Source: Thalassovita sp.
GTDB lineage: Bacteria; Pseudomonadota; Alphaproteobacteria; Rhodobacterales; Rhodobacteraceae
Length of the DNA stretch: 64,000 bases
Reading direction: 5' to 3'
Assembly (NCBI RefSeq): GCF_963691685.1
Contig: NZ_OY829290.1
Span: forward strand, 1,178,001 to 1,242,000
The translations under genes and the position numbers were made by a program. The notes below the pieces were generated by a model that saw nothing but the letters and a program-made list of their open reading frames with translations, ran no database searches and had not been told where the DNA came from. Below are positions 34,941 through 42,871 of the stretch, piece after piece; position 1 is the stretch's first letter, and every line of letters starts with the position of its first letter.

Positions 34941-35687
34941 ATGACCAAAATGACCAAGATCTTCGAAACCGACCTTCAAGGCAAACACGTCGTCATCGTC
35001 GGCGGCAGCAGCGGAATGGGCAAAGCTACCGCCAAACTGTCTGTGGCACTTGGCGCAAATGTGACCATCGCGAGCCGGAGCGCGGACAAGCTAACCGCCG
35101 CCGCCGCAGAGATCGGGGAGGTCAAAACCGCTCCGATCGATATGACCGACGAGGCAGCTGTGAAGGCTTGGGCTGCACAGCTTGGCACGGTGGATCACCT
35201 GGTGATCTCAGCCTCCAGTGCAGCGCATGGTGCCTTCGCTGAGTTGCCCACTGATGACCTGCGCGGCATGTTGGCTGCAAAGTTCATCGGTCCCTATGTC
35301 ACCGCGCGCGAAGTGTTGCCGGCCCTCGAAAAGGGTGGTTCGATCACGTTCTTCTCGGGCGTGCTAAGTCGAAGACCTTCAGCCGGGGCGACAGGTCTTG
35401 GTGCCGTGAACGCAGCCGTAGAAGCACTGTCAAAAGGACTGGCGCAGGAGCTTGCCGGGCGCGCGCGTGTGAACTGTATCAGCCCCGGAATGGTTGCGAC
35501 TGAGGCCTATGACGCCATGCCTCCGGACGCGCGAGACGCAATGTATGCCGTAGTCGCGGAGAGTTTGCCGGTTGGGCGTATTGGGCAGGCTGACGAAATA
35601 GCACAGGCCGTCATCATGGCCATGACCAACGGCTTCTTGACCGGCGCAGTCTTGGACATCGACGGCGGGCATCTGGTGCGGGGCTAA
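34941..35687 (+). CDS. SDR family protein lacking the YxxxK motif
   Basis: A 248-residue SDR-fold protein. The cofactor loop is VGGSSGMGKATAK. The region that should hold Ser-Tyr-Lys reads FFSGVLSRRPSAG then GLGAVNAAVEAL: the Ser is kept, but Tyr and Lys are replaced by Leu/Gly and Asn. The same pattern occurs in a known SDR subgroup, so it is probably natural rather than damage. It may bind NADP without classical catalysis. Operon partner of the quinone oxidoreductase. Confidence 0.85.
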   Translation: MTKMTKIFETDLQGKHVVIVGGSSGMGKATAKLSVALGANVTIASRSADKLTAAAAEIGEVKTAPIDMTDEAAVKAWAAQLGTVDHLVISASSAAHGAFAELPTDDLRGMLAAKFIGPYVTAREVLPALEKGGSITFFSGVLSRRPSAGATGLGAVNAAVEALSKGLAQELAGRARVNCISPGMVATEAYDAMPPDARDAMYAVVAESLPVGRIGQADEIAQAVIMAMTNGFLTGAVLDIDGGHLVRG

Positions 35688-36018
35688 GATTAGCGGCTGA
35701 AATGGGAAGGGAATAAGTCGGTCATGCGTTAGAGTTAACGTCGCTTTTGCAGCGCACCATACTTGCCCCCATCTGCGCGGCAAAAGATGATCTATGCGTA
35801 GTCGAAAATTCCATTGGTGGACGTCTGCCATGGGGCGATGGCAGGCCCCCAATGCCAGGCAACCGTAAATCTGCTGAGCGGGCTTTACTGGCACCGACCT
35901 CCAAACAGCCGACCTTCGCTTTGCGCTGTTTGAACAGGTCGCAAAACTGGTGGTAGCTAATACTTGATCCATTTCAGACCGACACTCGTAGTTTAACCAG
36001 TAGAAATCTGGAGGCTTC
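35688..36018. other. 331-bp gap upstream of the photolyase operon
   Basis: No gene recognised. A short frame at 35747-35956 has no family match by eye. The segment near 35890-35930 (AGCCGACCTTCGCT) resembles a common alphaproteobacterial intergenic remnant. The 3' end holds the predicted RpoE promoter. Confidence 0.5.
35965..35990 (+). promoter_or_regulatory. Predicted RpoE (ECF11, ChrR-controlled) promoter
   Basis: TGATCC at 35965-35970, then exactly 18 bases, then TA at 35989-35990 (within CGTA). This matches the Rhodobacter RpoE pattern TGATCC-N18-TA. It lies about 29 bp before the GTG of the first photolyase gene. In Rhodobacter sphaeroides phrA is a known RpoE target responding to singlet oxygen. 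Confidence 0.7.
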
Positions 36019-37533
36019 GTGCAGGTTATATGGTTTAAACGCGATTTGCGGGTGGAAGATCATCAGGCATTGTCGCAAGCGGCGCGTGTGGGGCGAGTCC
36101 TGCCGCTTTACGTCGTAGAAAATGAACTGTGGCAGCAGCCGGACGCCTCCGCACGACAGTGGAGCTTTGTTGCCGAAACAATCGCCGAATTGCGCGCTCG
36201 TCTCGGTGAATTAGGACAGCCTCTTGTCGTGCGCGTGGGTGAGGTCACGTCGATCCTGGCTGAGTTCAAGAAGTTTAACCTGATCGACGGCCTCTGGTCA
36301 CATGAGGAAACCGGAAATGATTGGACATATCGCCGGGATATTCGGGTTGCCACCTGGTGTAGGCAGCATGGGGTACGACAGTATGAAGTTCAAAATCACG
36401 GCGTATTCCGTAGACTTAAATCGCGCAATGGATGGTCTGGGCGTTGGGATAGGTTTATGCGCCAGCCGGTCTCGGTGCCAATTGCCCTGGAACCTGTTCA
36501 GGTAGAGCTGGGGCCCATTCCAAGTGCGCGCGATCTTGGCTTGTCAGATGACCCATGCGCGTCTCGGCAGACGGGTGGGCGGCGTGCCGGTTTGGAACGG
36601 CTGAACAGTTTTTTGACTAAGCGCGGCGAATATTACCAACGCGAAATGTCCAATCCCGTAGAGGGGGCGGCCGCCTGTTCGAGGCTCTCACCATATCTAG
36701 CATGGGGGGCGCTTTCGATGCGAGAGGTGGCGCAGGTAACAGAAAAGCAGCGGCAGGCATTGCCGCCACAGGCAACTCAATGGCGCAAATCGCTTCGGTC
36801 CTTCTCCAGCCGGCTGCATTGGCATTGCCACTTTATTCAGAAGCTCGAAGACGAACCGCGTATTGAGTATGAGAATTTGCATCGTCTCTACGATGGGCTC
36901 CGGCCCCGCCAACCGGATTCAGAGCTGTTGGCGGCTTGGGCAAACGGTGAGACGGGCTATCCATTTCTGGACGCCTGTATGCGGTCATTGCGGGCCACAG
37001 GATGGCTGAATTTTCGGATGCGGGCGATGGTCATGGCCACGGCCAGTTACCACCTTTGGCTGGACTGGCGGGCCCCAGGTTTGCATTTGGCACGCATGTT
37101 CACCGATTACGAACCGGGAATTCATTGGAGCCAGGTGCAGATGCAATCCGGCACCACCGGTATCAATACGGTGCGAATTTATAACCCCGTCAAACAGGGG
37201 TACGATCAGGACTCGCAGGGTGCGTTCATTCGAAAATGGGTGCCGGAATTAACGCATATCTCGGATCAACATATCCACGAGCCCTGGAAGAGTAATGATG
37301 CTCAACAGATCATTGGGACGATTTATCCTGAGCGTGTCTTTGATCATCTTGCCGCGGCAAAACACGCCCGTGAACGTGTCTGGGGCGTGCGGCGTAGTTC
37401 AGGGTTTCATGCAGAAGCTCATGCGATTTCTGCCAAACACGCGAGCCGCAGAAGCGGACGGGTTGCGCGCAAAAAAGCACGGAATGCGGACAGCCCCGCC
37501 CAGCTTAGTCTGCCCCTTGGAGATCCATCATGA
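36019..37533 (+). CDS. Photolyase/cryptochrome family protein (conventional order)
   Basis: A 504-residue flavoprotein. N-terminal antenna alpha/beta domain (MQVIWFKRDLRVEDHQAL) and C-terminal FAD domain (SPYLAWGALSMREV, GYPFLDACMRSLRATGWLNF). The loop that is DGDxAxN in CPD photolyases reads TDYEPGIHW, so the Asn that touches the flavin N5 in E. coli PhrB appears to be His. A basic, low-complexity tail (about 465-504) follows. GTG start with TGGAGG four bases upstream. The stop overlaps the DUF2256 start. Likely a DNA repair photolyase or blue-light receptor; which lesion is not clear. Confidence 0.88.
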   Translation: MQVIWFKRDLRVEDHQALSQAARVGRVLPLYVVENELWQQPDASARQWSFVAETIAELRARLGELGQPLVVRVGEVTSILAEFKKFNLIDGLWSHEETGNDWTYRRDIRVATWCRQHGVRQYEVQNHGVFRRLKSRNGWSGRWDRFMRQPVSVPIALEPVQVELGPIPSARDLGLSDDPCASRQTGGRRAGLERLNSFLTKRGEYYQREMSNPVEGAAACSRLSPYLAWGALSMREVAQVTEKQRQALPPQATQWRKSLRSFSSRLHWHCHFIQKLEDEPRIEYENLHRLYDGLRPRQPDSELLAAWANGETGYPFLDACMRSLRATGWLNFRMRAMVMATASYHLWLDWRAPGLHLARMFTDYEPGIHWSQVQMQSGTTGINTVRIYNPVKQGYDQDSQGAFIRKWVPELTHISDQHIHEPWKSNDAQQIIGTIYPERVFDHLAAAKHARERVWGVRRSSGFHAEAHAISAKHASRRSGRVARKKARNADSPAQLSLPLGDPS

Positions 37534-37667
37534 AAATGCGGACCAAAGCTCACTTGCCACAAAAGATCTGCGCCACCTGCCAGCGCCCGTTCACCTGGCG
37601 TAAGAAATGGGCGAAGAACTGGGATGAGGTAAAGTACTGCTCGAAGCAATGCAGGTCGGTCAAATGA
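37530..37667 (+). CDS. DUF2256 zinc-ribbon microprotein
   Basis: A 45-residue protein encoded between two photolyase genes, overlapping both by four bases (ATGA). It has a CATC pair (Cys14, Cys17) and a CSKQC pair (Cys37, Cys41), with FTWRKKWAKNWDEVKY between, the DUF2256 pattern of a small zinc finger. DUF2256 genes are often found beside photolyase/cryptochrome genes. A role in DNA or partner binding is inferred, not shown. Confidence 0.9.
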   Translation: MKMRTKAHLPQKICATCQRPFTWRKKWAKNWDEVKYCSKQCRSVK

Positions 37668-38896
37668 CTTCAGTTTTTCCTGAATTTGCCGAAAGATCCG
37701 AGCCCATCTCTTTCACCCCCACACGTGCCGATGGTCTCAAGCGGTTGGATCAGTTCGCAGCGCGCACCGGGCGCCATTATGCCCAGATGCGTAATTATGA
37801 TTTCGGGGCTGAACGGCGCAGCAATGTCTCGGCCTTGTCGCCCTGGCTCAGGCACCGCTTGATCACCGAAGCGGAGGTGCTTCAACGGGTGCTGGCCCGA
37901 CATAGTGTCAAGGCGTCAGAGAAGTTTCTGCAGGAAGTGTTCTGGCGCACGTATTTCAAAGGATGGCTGGAACAGCACCCAAGCGTCTGGACGCAATACC
38001 AACGTGATCTGGTCGATCTGCTTGAAGTCTTGGAAAATAACTCTGAGCTACAGAACCAGGTCAGCACCGCGGTGGCTGGCAAGACCGGTATTGACTGTTT
38101 TGATCATTGGGTGCGCGAGCTGCTGGAGACCGGCTATCTGCACAACCATGCGCGCATGTGGTTCGCCTCAATTTGGATTTTCACGCTGCGCCTGCCTTGG
38201 CAGCTTGGGGCGGATTTCTTTCTGCGGCATCTGCTGGATGGCGATCCGGCGTCCAACACGCTCAGCTGGCGTTGGGTTGGTGGGCTCCACACCAAAGGCA
38301 AGACCTATCTGGCACGTGCCGATAATATCGCCAAGTACACCGAAGGGCGGTTTCACCCCCGCGGTTTGGCGACCTTGGCAGAGCCGCTGACAGAGGAAGT
38401 GGAGCACCCGCGCGTACCGCTTTCGTTGAGGGCGATACAGCCATCCGCCCCGTATCTTTTACTCTTGACCGAAGAGGACCTGGCGGGCGCTGATCTGATG
38501 TCATCCGCACCCGCTGCTGTGATCGGTCTACTGGCGACCCGGGGGCGCACTCCAAACGCGATAGGACATGCCGCGCGGGAGTTTGCATTAGGCGCTATGA
38601 ACGATGCCCTTGATGCTTTTGGGCAGCTTGCGGAACCAACCGAGGATTGGGCTGCGACGTTGATCAAGTCCGCACAGGACGCCGGTGTGTCGACCATTGC
38701 AACAGCTTACGCCCCTGTGGGCCCCGCCCGATCCAGGTTGGATTGTGCAGAACCTGAACTGAACAGCGCAGGCATCACTCTGCACCGGGTTGTACGACCA
38801 TCCGATGCCATCGCCTGGCCTCATGCCAGAGCGGGGTTTTTCGGTCTGAAGAAAAAGATCCCTTCTATCTTGAGCCAGATGAATCTGACCCGCTGA
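37664..38896 (+). CDS. Photolyase-like protein with FAD domain first (apparent circular permutation)
   Basis: A 410-residue protein. Residues 1-240 form a photolyase FAD domain: GLKRLDQFAARTGRHYAQMR, SALSPWLRHRLI, ETGYLHNHARMWF and the DGDPASNTLSWRWVGG loop with the flavin Asn kept. No antenna domain precedes it. Instead residues about 265-410 form an alpha/beta domain (YLLLLTEEDL, AAVIGLLAT, IATAYAPVGP, GITLHRVVRPSDAIAWP, GFFGLKKKIP) that reads like a photolyase antenna domain including its link to the FAD domain. Starts at ATG 37664 within the DUF2256 stop. Function not established. Confidence 0.85.
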   Translation: MTSVFPEFAERSEPISFTPTRADGLKRLDQFAARTGRHYAQMRNYDFGAERRSNVSALSPWLRHRLITEAEVLQRVLARHSVKASEKFLQEVFWRTYFKGWLEQHPSVWTQYQRDLVDLLEVLENNSELQNQVSTAVAGKTGIDCFDHWVRELLETGYLHNHARMWFASIWIFTLRLPWQLGADFFLRHLLDGDPASNTLSWRWVGGLHTKGKTYLARADNIAKYTEGRFHPRGLATLAEPLTEEVEHPRVPLSLRAIQPSAPYLLLLTEEDLAGADLMSSAPAAVIGLLATRGRTPNAIGHAAREFALGAMNDALDAFGQLAEPTEDWAATLIKSAQDAGVSTIATAYAPVGPARSRLDCAEPELNSAGITLHRVVRPSDAIAWPHARAGFFGLKKKIPSILSQMNLTR

Positions 38897-38916
38897 CCAA
38901 ATTGCACGAGCCTCTT

Positions 38917-40416
38917 ATGTCCTCAGTCACCATCATTCTTCCCAACCAGCTTTTTGCCGAACACCCCGGTCTGTTTGAGCAACCCGACCAGGTCGTGCTT
39001 TTTGAGGACCCTCTCTACTTTGGAGATGCGGTTTACCCGGCCAACATGCACAAGCAAAAGCTCTGGCTGCATAGAGCGTCGATGACGCAGTATCGTGATG
39101 ATTTGCTGGCCCGCGGTTTCAAAACCAATATCTGGAGATACGAGGCAAAGGCAGGTGCCAGTATGCGGCTTTTCGAGGATCTGCGCCGGCGTGGCTTCAA
39201 TCAGGCCGTCATGGTGGAGCCTGTTGATTTTATATGTGAAAATAGACTGAAAGCTGCCGCAGCGGCCACTGGTATCAAGCTTGAATTCAAGTCTTCTCCG
39301 GGCTTTTTGAATACGCGGTCGGACAATCTGGCGTGGTCGTCCGGTCGCAAACGCTGGTTCATGGCCGAGTTCTACAAAAGTCAGCGCCGCCGCATGAACG
39401 TTTTGATGGAGGGTGAGACCCCTTTTGGTGGGCAATGGAGCTTTGACGCGGACAACCGCAAGAAGGTTCCCAAAAAGCAACTGGCCAGTTTGCCCTGGAT
39501 CGACTGGCCTGTTCCTAATGAGGTTGATGTCGCCGCACAGGCGCAAGTGCTCTCAGAGTTTCCGGACGCTTTGGGGTCCCTTGAGACGCTTTACTATCCG
39601 ACAACACACAAAGCTGCTGCGACTTGGCTGGCGCAGTTTCTGGAACGGCGTTTTGAACGGTTTGGGGATTACGAGGATGCCATTGTTGAAGGCGAAAACT
39701 GGCTCTGGCACGGCATTCTGACGCCCGCGCTGAACATTGGGCTTTTGACGCCTCAACAAATTGTGGATGCCGCTCTGGAGCATGCAGATCGTAAGAGGAT
39801 ACCCCTGAACTCGGTCGAGGGCTTTATCCGTCAAATCATCGGTTGGCGTGAATTCATGCGCGCAACCTACGACAATCTCGGGGTGCCGATGCGCACCACA
39901 AACCACTGGGGCCACACGCGCCCCATGCCGCCAGCTTTTTACAACGGCACGACAGGCATTGGTCCGCTGGATGATACGATTCAAAGAGTGCTCAGAACCG
40001 GATATTGCCACCATATCGAACGGCTGATGGTTCTGGGCGGCTTCATGTTCCTGTGTGAGATCGACCCGGACGACGTCTATCGCTGGTTCATGGAAATGTT
40101 CGTGGACAGCTATGATTGGGTCATGGTTCCCAATGTCTATGCGATGAGCCAGCACGCCGATGGTGGATTGATCACCACAAAGCCGTATTTTTCCGGATCA
40201 AACTACATTCGCAAGATGAGCCATTGGGGCAAGGGACCTTGGACCGACATATGGGATGGCTTGTATTGGCGATTTATCCTGAAGCATGCGGATAGGCTTG
40301 TCAGCAACCCACGCTGGGCCATGATGTGCCGCACAGCACAACGGATGCCGACAGACCTCAAACACAAGCATATCACAACGGCCGAAGCTTTTTTGCAGCA
40401 AATATCCTCACAATAG
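38917..40416 (+). CDS. FeS-BCP-lineage photolyase/cryptochrome without the 4Fe-4S cysteines
   Basis: A 499-residue protein of the PhrB/CryB (prokaryotic 6-4 photolyase) lineage: N-terminal domain SSVTIILPNQLFAEHPG, FAD domain SVEGFIRQIIGWREFMRATY, MPPAFYNGTTGI and YCHHIERLMVLGGFMFL. The first cluster Cys position (YCHHIE) is kept, but the later CxxC-x12-C segment is replaced by a short SHWGKGPWTDIWDGLYW (about 40219-40269), so no iron-sulfur cluster is expected. ATG at 38917 gives the standard N-terminus. Last gene of the operon. Confidence 0.86.
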   Translation: MSSVTIILPNQLFAEHPGLFEQPDQVVLFEDPLYFGDAVYPANMHKQKLWLHRASMTQYRDDLLARGFKTNIWRYEAKAGASMRLFEDLRRRGFNQAVMVEPVDFICENRLKAAAAATGIKLEFKSSPGFLNTRSDNLAWSSGRKRWFMAEFYKSQRRRMNVLMEGETPFGGQWSFDADNRKKVPKKQLASLPWIDWPVPNEVDVAAQAQVLSEFPDALGSLETLYYPTTHKAAATWLAQFLERRFERFGDYEDAIVEGENWLWHGILTPALNIGLLTPQQIVDAALEHADRKRIPLNSVEGFIRQIIGWREFMRATYDNLGVPMRTTNHWGHTRPMPPAFYNGTTGIGPLDDTIQRVLRTGYCHHIERLMVLGGFMFLCEIDPDDVYRWFMEMFVDSYDWVMVPNVYAMSQHADGGLITTKPYFSGSNYIRKMSHWGKGPWTDIWDGLYWRFILKHADRLVSNPRWAMMCRTAQRMPTDLKHKHITTAEAFLQQISSQ

Positions 40417-40911
40417 GGCCTGTTGCACCAGGGTCTCAGGGCCGTTGAGTGGACCATACGACTGGATTTGTCGCTTGCAGAAAACAACAGATCTGTCCGC
40501 TAGAAGAACAGGGTCAACTGAACTCGCAGCGGGCCGAGATTGGCCCCGTCGCCACCAATTTCGTTTTGACCAAGGTGAACCCCGACTGGCGCGTCGACCG
40601 GCACTGCGAGCAATATTTAGGTGCCCCCACGCCCTGCAGCATTTGTCATGGAGAACGTGAACGGAATTGTACCGTCATCAATTGCAGGTTCAGAGATCAT
40701 CGAGCGCATACGAAATGAGCTTGAGAACGTTGGAAAAGATGAGGGTAGTTAGGGCTGATCATCTCGCCGTAGGAAACTGACATGCTTGTGCTGGTTTTTT
40801 CGGCTTCTCGATTTTCGTTAAATGCCCTTGTAGGGCAAGGCTAAACGAAGTGATCCTCCTGATCGCTGGCTGGATCATGGGACCGGTACGGGTACCCGTT
40901 AATCCTATCGG
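40417..40911. other. 495-bp gap between photolyase operon and sugar cluster
   Basis: No gene recognised. It begins GGGCCTGTTGCACCAGGG, like the end of a transposon, and holds several broken short frames (for example 40648-40752, 34 residues). A 6-bp stem TGCCCT/AGGGCA at 40823-40837 with T residues on the minus side may end the sugar operon. Probably decayed mobile DNA. Confidence 0.45.
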
Positions 40912-41814
40912 CTATTTGACCGTCGCACCGATAGCGGTTTGAGGATCCGCTTTCAGCACATGCAGCCCGCCGGTGCCACCGACATGTTGCACCGTTGCGG
41001 CGCCGCAGTTGTTGGCGCGGTTCAGGCATTGGGCGTAGGGCGCTTTGGCCATCCATTGCGATAGAAAACCGCCGTTAAAGGCGTCACCGGCGCCGGTTGT
41101 ATCAACGGCCTCGACCGGGGTTGTCGGCGCTGAGTGCCAGCTCTGGCCATCCCAGAGCTTGGCGCCTTGATCCCCCAGTTTCACAACGGTTAATGGCAGT
41201 TTGCCTTGATCCAGACCCGAGGCGATCAACCCGTCAAATTCAGAGGCGTTGGGCAGAAAAACATCAAGGCCTTCGATTAGATCGGTCAGGTCCCGACCCG
41301 CCCCGATCACATCAGCGTCCCAGCCGCAGTCGGAGGAAACGGTCATGCCAGCGGCGCGGGCTTTGTCCAGCAGGTCCGGCTGTTGCGCCAATGTCGCCAA
41401 CTCCCCGATGTGGAGGTGGGTGAAACCGGCGTCGGTGAAGCTGATCTCGGGGACTGCCGCGCCGGTTTTATGGGTCAAAAACGCCCGGTCGCCCCCGAAC
41501 ACGGTGGCCACGGTGATCTGCGGCTGCGCCCCGGTGGCGCTGTCCTGGCAAAGCGAGGCGTCCACATCAGCTTTTTCCAAAGCGTTGCGAACCAACCCAT
41601 CAAAGGGGGGCGCCGGCAGCGTGGCCGCGACCGAGGTTTTCACACCAAGCGCCGCGAAGGTTGCTGCGGTAATGAACGCACCGCCACCCGCGTGCAGCGC
41701 CAGTTCATCAGCAAAAACCTCCTGCCCGAGGACCGGCATTTGCGGCACGCCGGTGAAAATCAGATCGCAATACACGCGACCGGCACACACGACTGAGGGG
41801 GGCTGATGGGTCAC
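40912..41814 (-). CDS. PfkB family carbohydrate kinase
   Basis: A 300-residue ribokinase-type sugar or nucleoside kinase. N-terminal GGG motif: LHAGGGAFITAATFAALG. C-terminal signature DTTGAGDAFNGGFL with the catalytic Asp. It phosphorylates a sugar with ATP. The start overlaps the ATPase stop by four bases; last gene of the ABC operon. Substrate not readable from sequence. Confidence 0.9.
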   Translation of the reverse strand: MTHQPPSVVCAGRVYCDLIFTGVPQMPVLGQEVFADELALHAGGGAFITAATFAALGVKTSVAATLPAPPFDGLVRNALEKADVDASLCQDSATGAQPQITVATVFGGDRAFLTHKTGAAVPEISFTDAGFTHLHIGELATLAQQPDLLDKARAAGMTVSSDCGWDADVIGAGRDLTDLIEGLDVFLPNASEFDGLIASGLDQGKLPLTVVKLGDQGAKLWDGQSWHSAPTTPVEAVDTTGAGDAFNGGFLSQWMAKAPYAQCLNRANNCGAATVQHVGGTGGLHVLKADPQTAIGATVK

Positions 41815-42869
41815 TGCAGCGACACCCCGGTTTGGGCATCAAAGACATGCAACGTGTCCGGCGCAGCAGTGAGCGCAACCCTGCTGCCCAAGGCCGGTGG
41901 CGTGCGGCCGTCTGCCTTGGCGATGACCTCACCCGCCTCGGTATCGACGTAAATCAGGGTTTCGGAACCCAGGGGTTCCTGCACCGTGACGGTTCCGTTC
42001 AACAGGCCGGTGCCTTCCTCAGCAACGGTTAGGTCATCCGGGCGCACACCGACCTGGACGTCGCTTTGACCTTGGGCTTGCCAAGGTCCGGCGATCGACT
42101 GACCCGATAGCAGGGTCAGCCCCTGATCGGATAATTGCGCGGGCACCATGTTCATTGAAGGTGCGCCAATGAACTTGGCGACGAACATATTGGCGGGGGA
42201 ATGATAGACCTCAGCCGGGGTGCCAACCTGTTGAATATGGCCGTCTTTCATGATCACAATCCGATCCGCCATGGTCATGGCCTCAACCTGATCATGGGTC
42301 ACAAAGACGATGGTGTTGCCCACACGCTGGTGCAGTTTTTTGATTTCCAGCCGCATCTGGGTGCGCAGCTGCGCATCGAGGTTGGAGAGCGGCTCGTCAA
42401 ACAGGAACACGGCGGGATCGCGGACCATGGCCCGGCCAATGGCGACGCGCTGTCGTTGACCCCCGGACAGCTGGTTTGGTTTCCGCTCCAACAGGTGGGT
42501 CATGTCCAGGATGCCTGCCACCTCCGCAATACGTGCTTCTTTTTCGGGTTTCGATAGCTTGGAGGCGCGCAGACCAAAGGCGATGTTTTTCTTAACCGTC
42601 ATGTGGGGGTAGATGGCGTAGTTCTGGAACACCATGGCGATGTCACGTTTCTTGGGCTCCAGATTGTTGACCACCCGGTCGCCGATGATCACCTCACCGC
42701 CTGTGACATCCTCCAGCCCGGCGATCATGCGCAGGGTTGTTGATTTCCCGCAGCCCGATGGGCCAACGAAGACCACAAATTCACCGTCGGCAACGTCCAG
42801 GTTGATGCCATGCAGAACCTCAGTCTGATTGTAGCTCTTGGTCAGGTTTTTAAGCGATAGATTAGCCAT
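41811..42869 (-). CDS. Sugar ABC transporter ATP-binding protein, UgpC/MsmK type
   Basis: A 352-residue ATPase of the carbohydrate uptake CUT1 family. Walker A GPSGCGKST, signature LSGGQRQRVAIGRA, Walker B VFLFDEP. The C-terminal TOBE/regulatory extension (about 235-352) is typical of MalK-type subunits. It starts two bases after the lyase stop. Energises uptake by the two permeases upstream. Confidence 0.94.
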   Translation of the reverse strand: MANLSLKNLTKSYNQTEVLHGINLDVADGEFVVFVGPSGCGKSTTLRMIAGLEDVTGGEVIIGDRVVNNLEPKKRDIAMVFQNYAIYPHMTVKKNIAFGLRASKLSKPEKEARIAEVAGILDMTHLLERKPNQLSGGQRQRVAIGRAMVRDPAVFLFDEPLSNLDAQLRTQMRLEIKKLHQRVGNTIVFVTHDQVEAMTMADRIVIMKDGHIQQVGTPAEVYHSPANMFVAKFIGAPSMNMVPAQLSDQGLTLLSGQSIAGPWQAQGQSDVQVGVRPDDLTVAEEGTGLLNGTVTVQEPLGSETLIYVDTEAGEVIAKADGRTPPALGSRVALTAAPDTLHVFDAQTGVSLQ

Positions 42870-42871
42870 TC

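Noticed and set aside
40648..40752. A 34-residue open frame in the gap after the photolyase operon
   Set aside because: No ribosome site or family match; the surrounding DNA looks like decayed mobile sequence.
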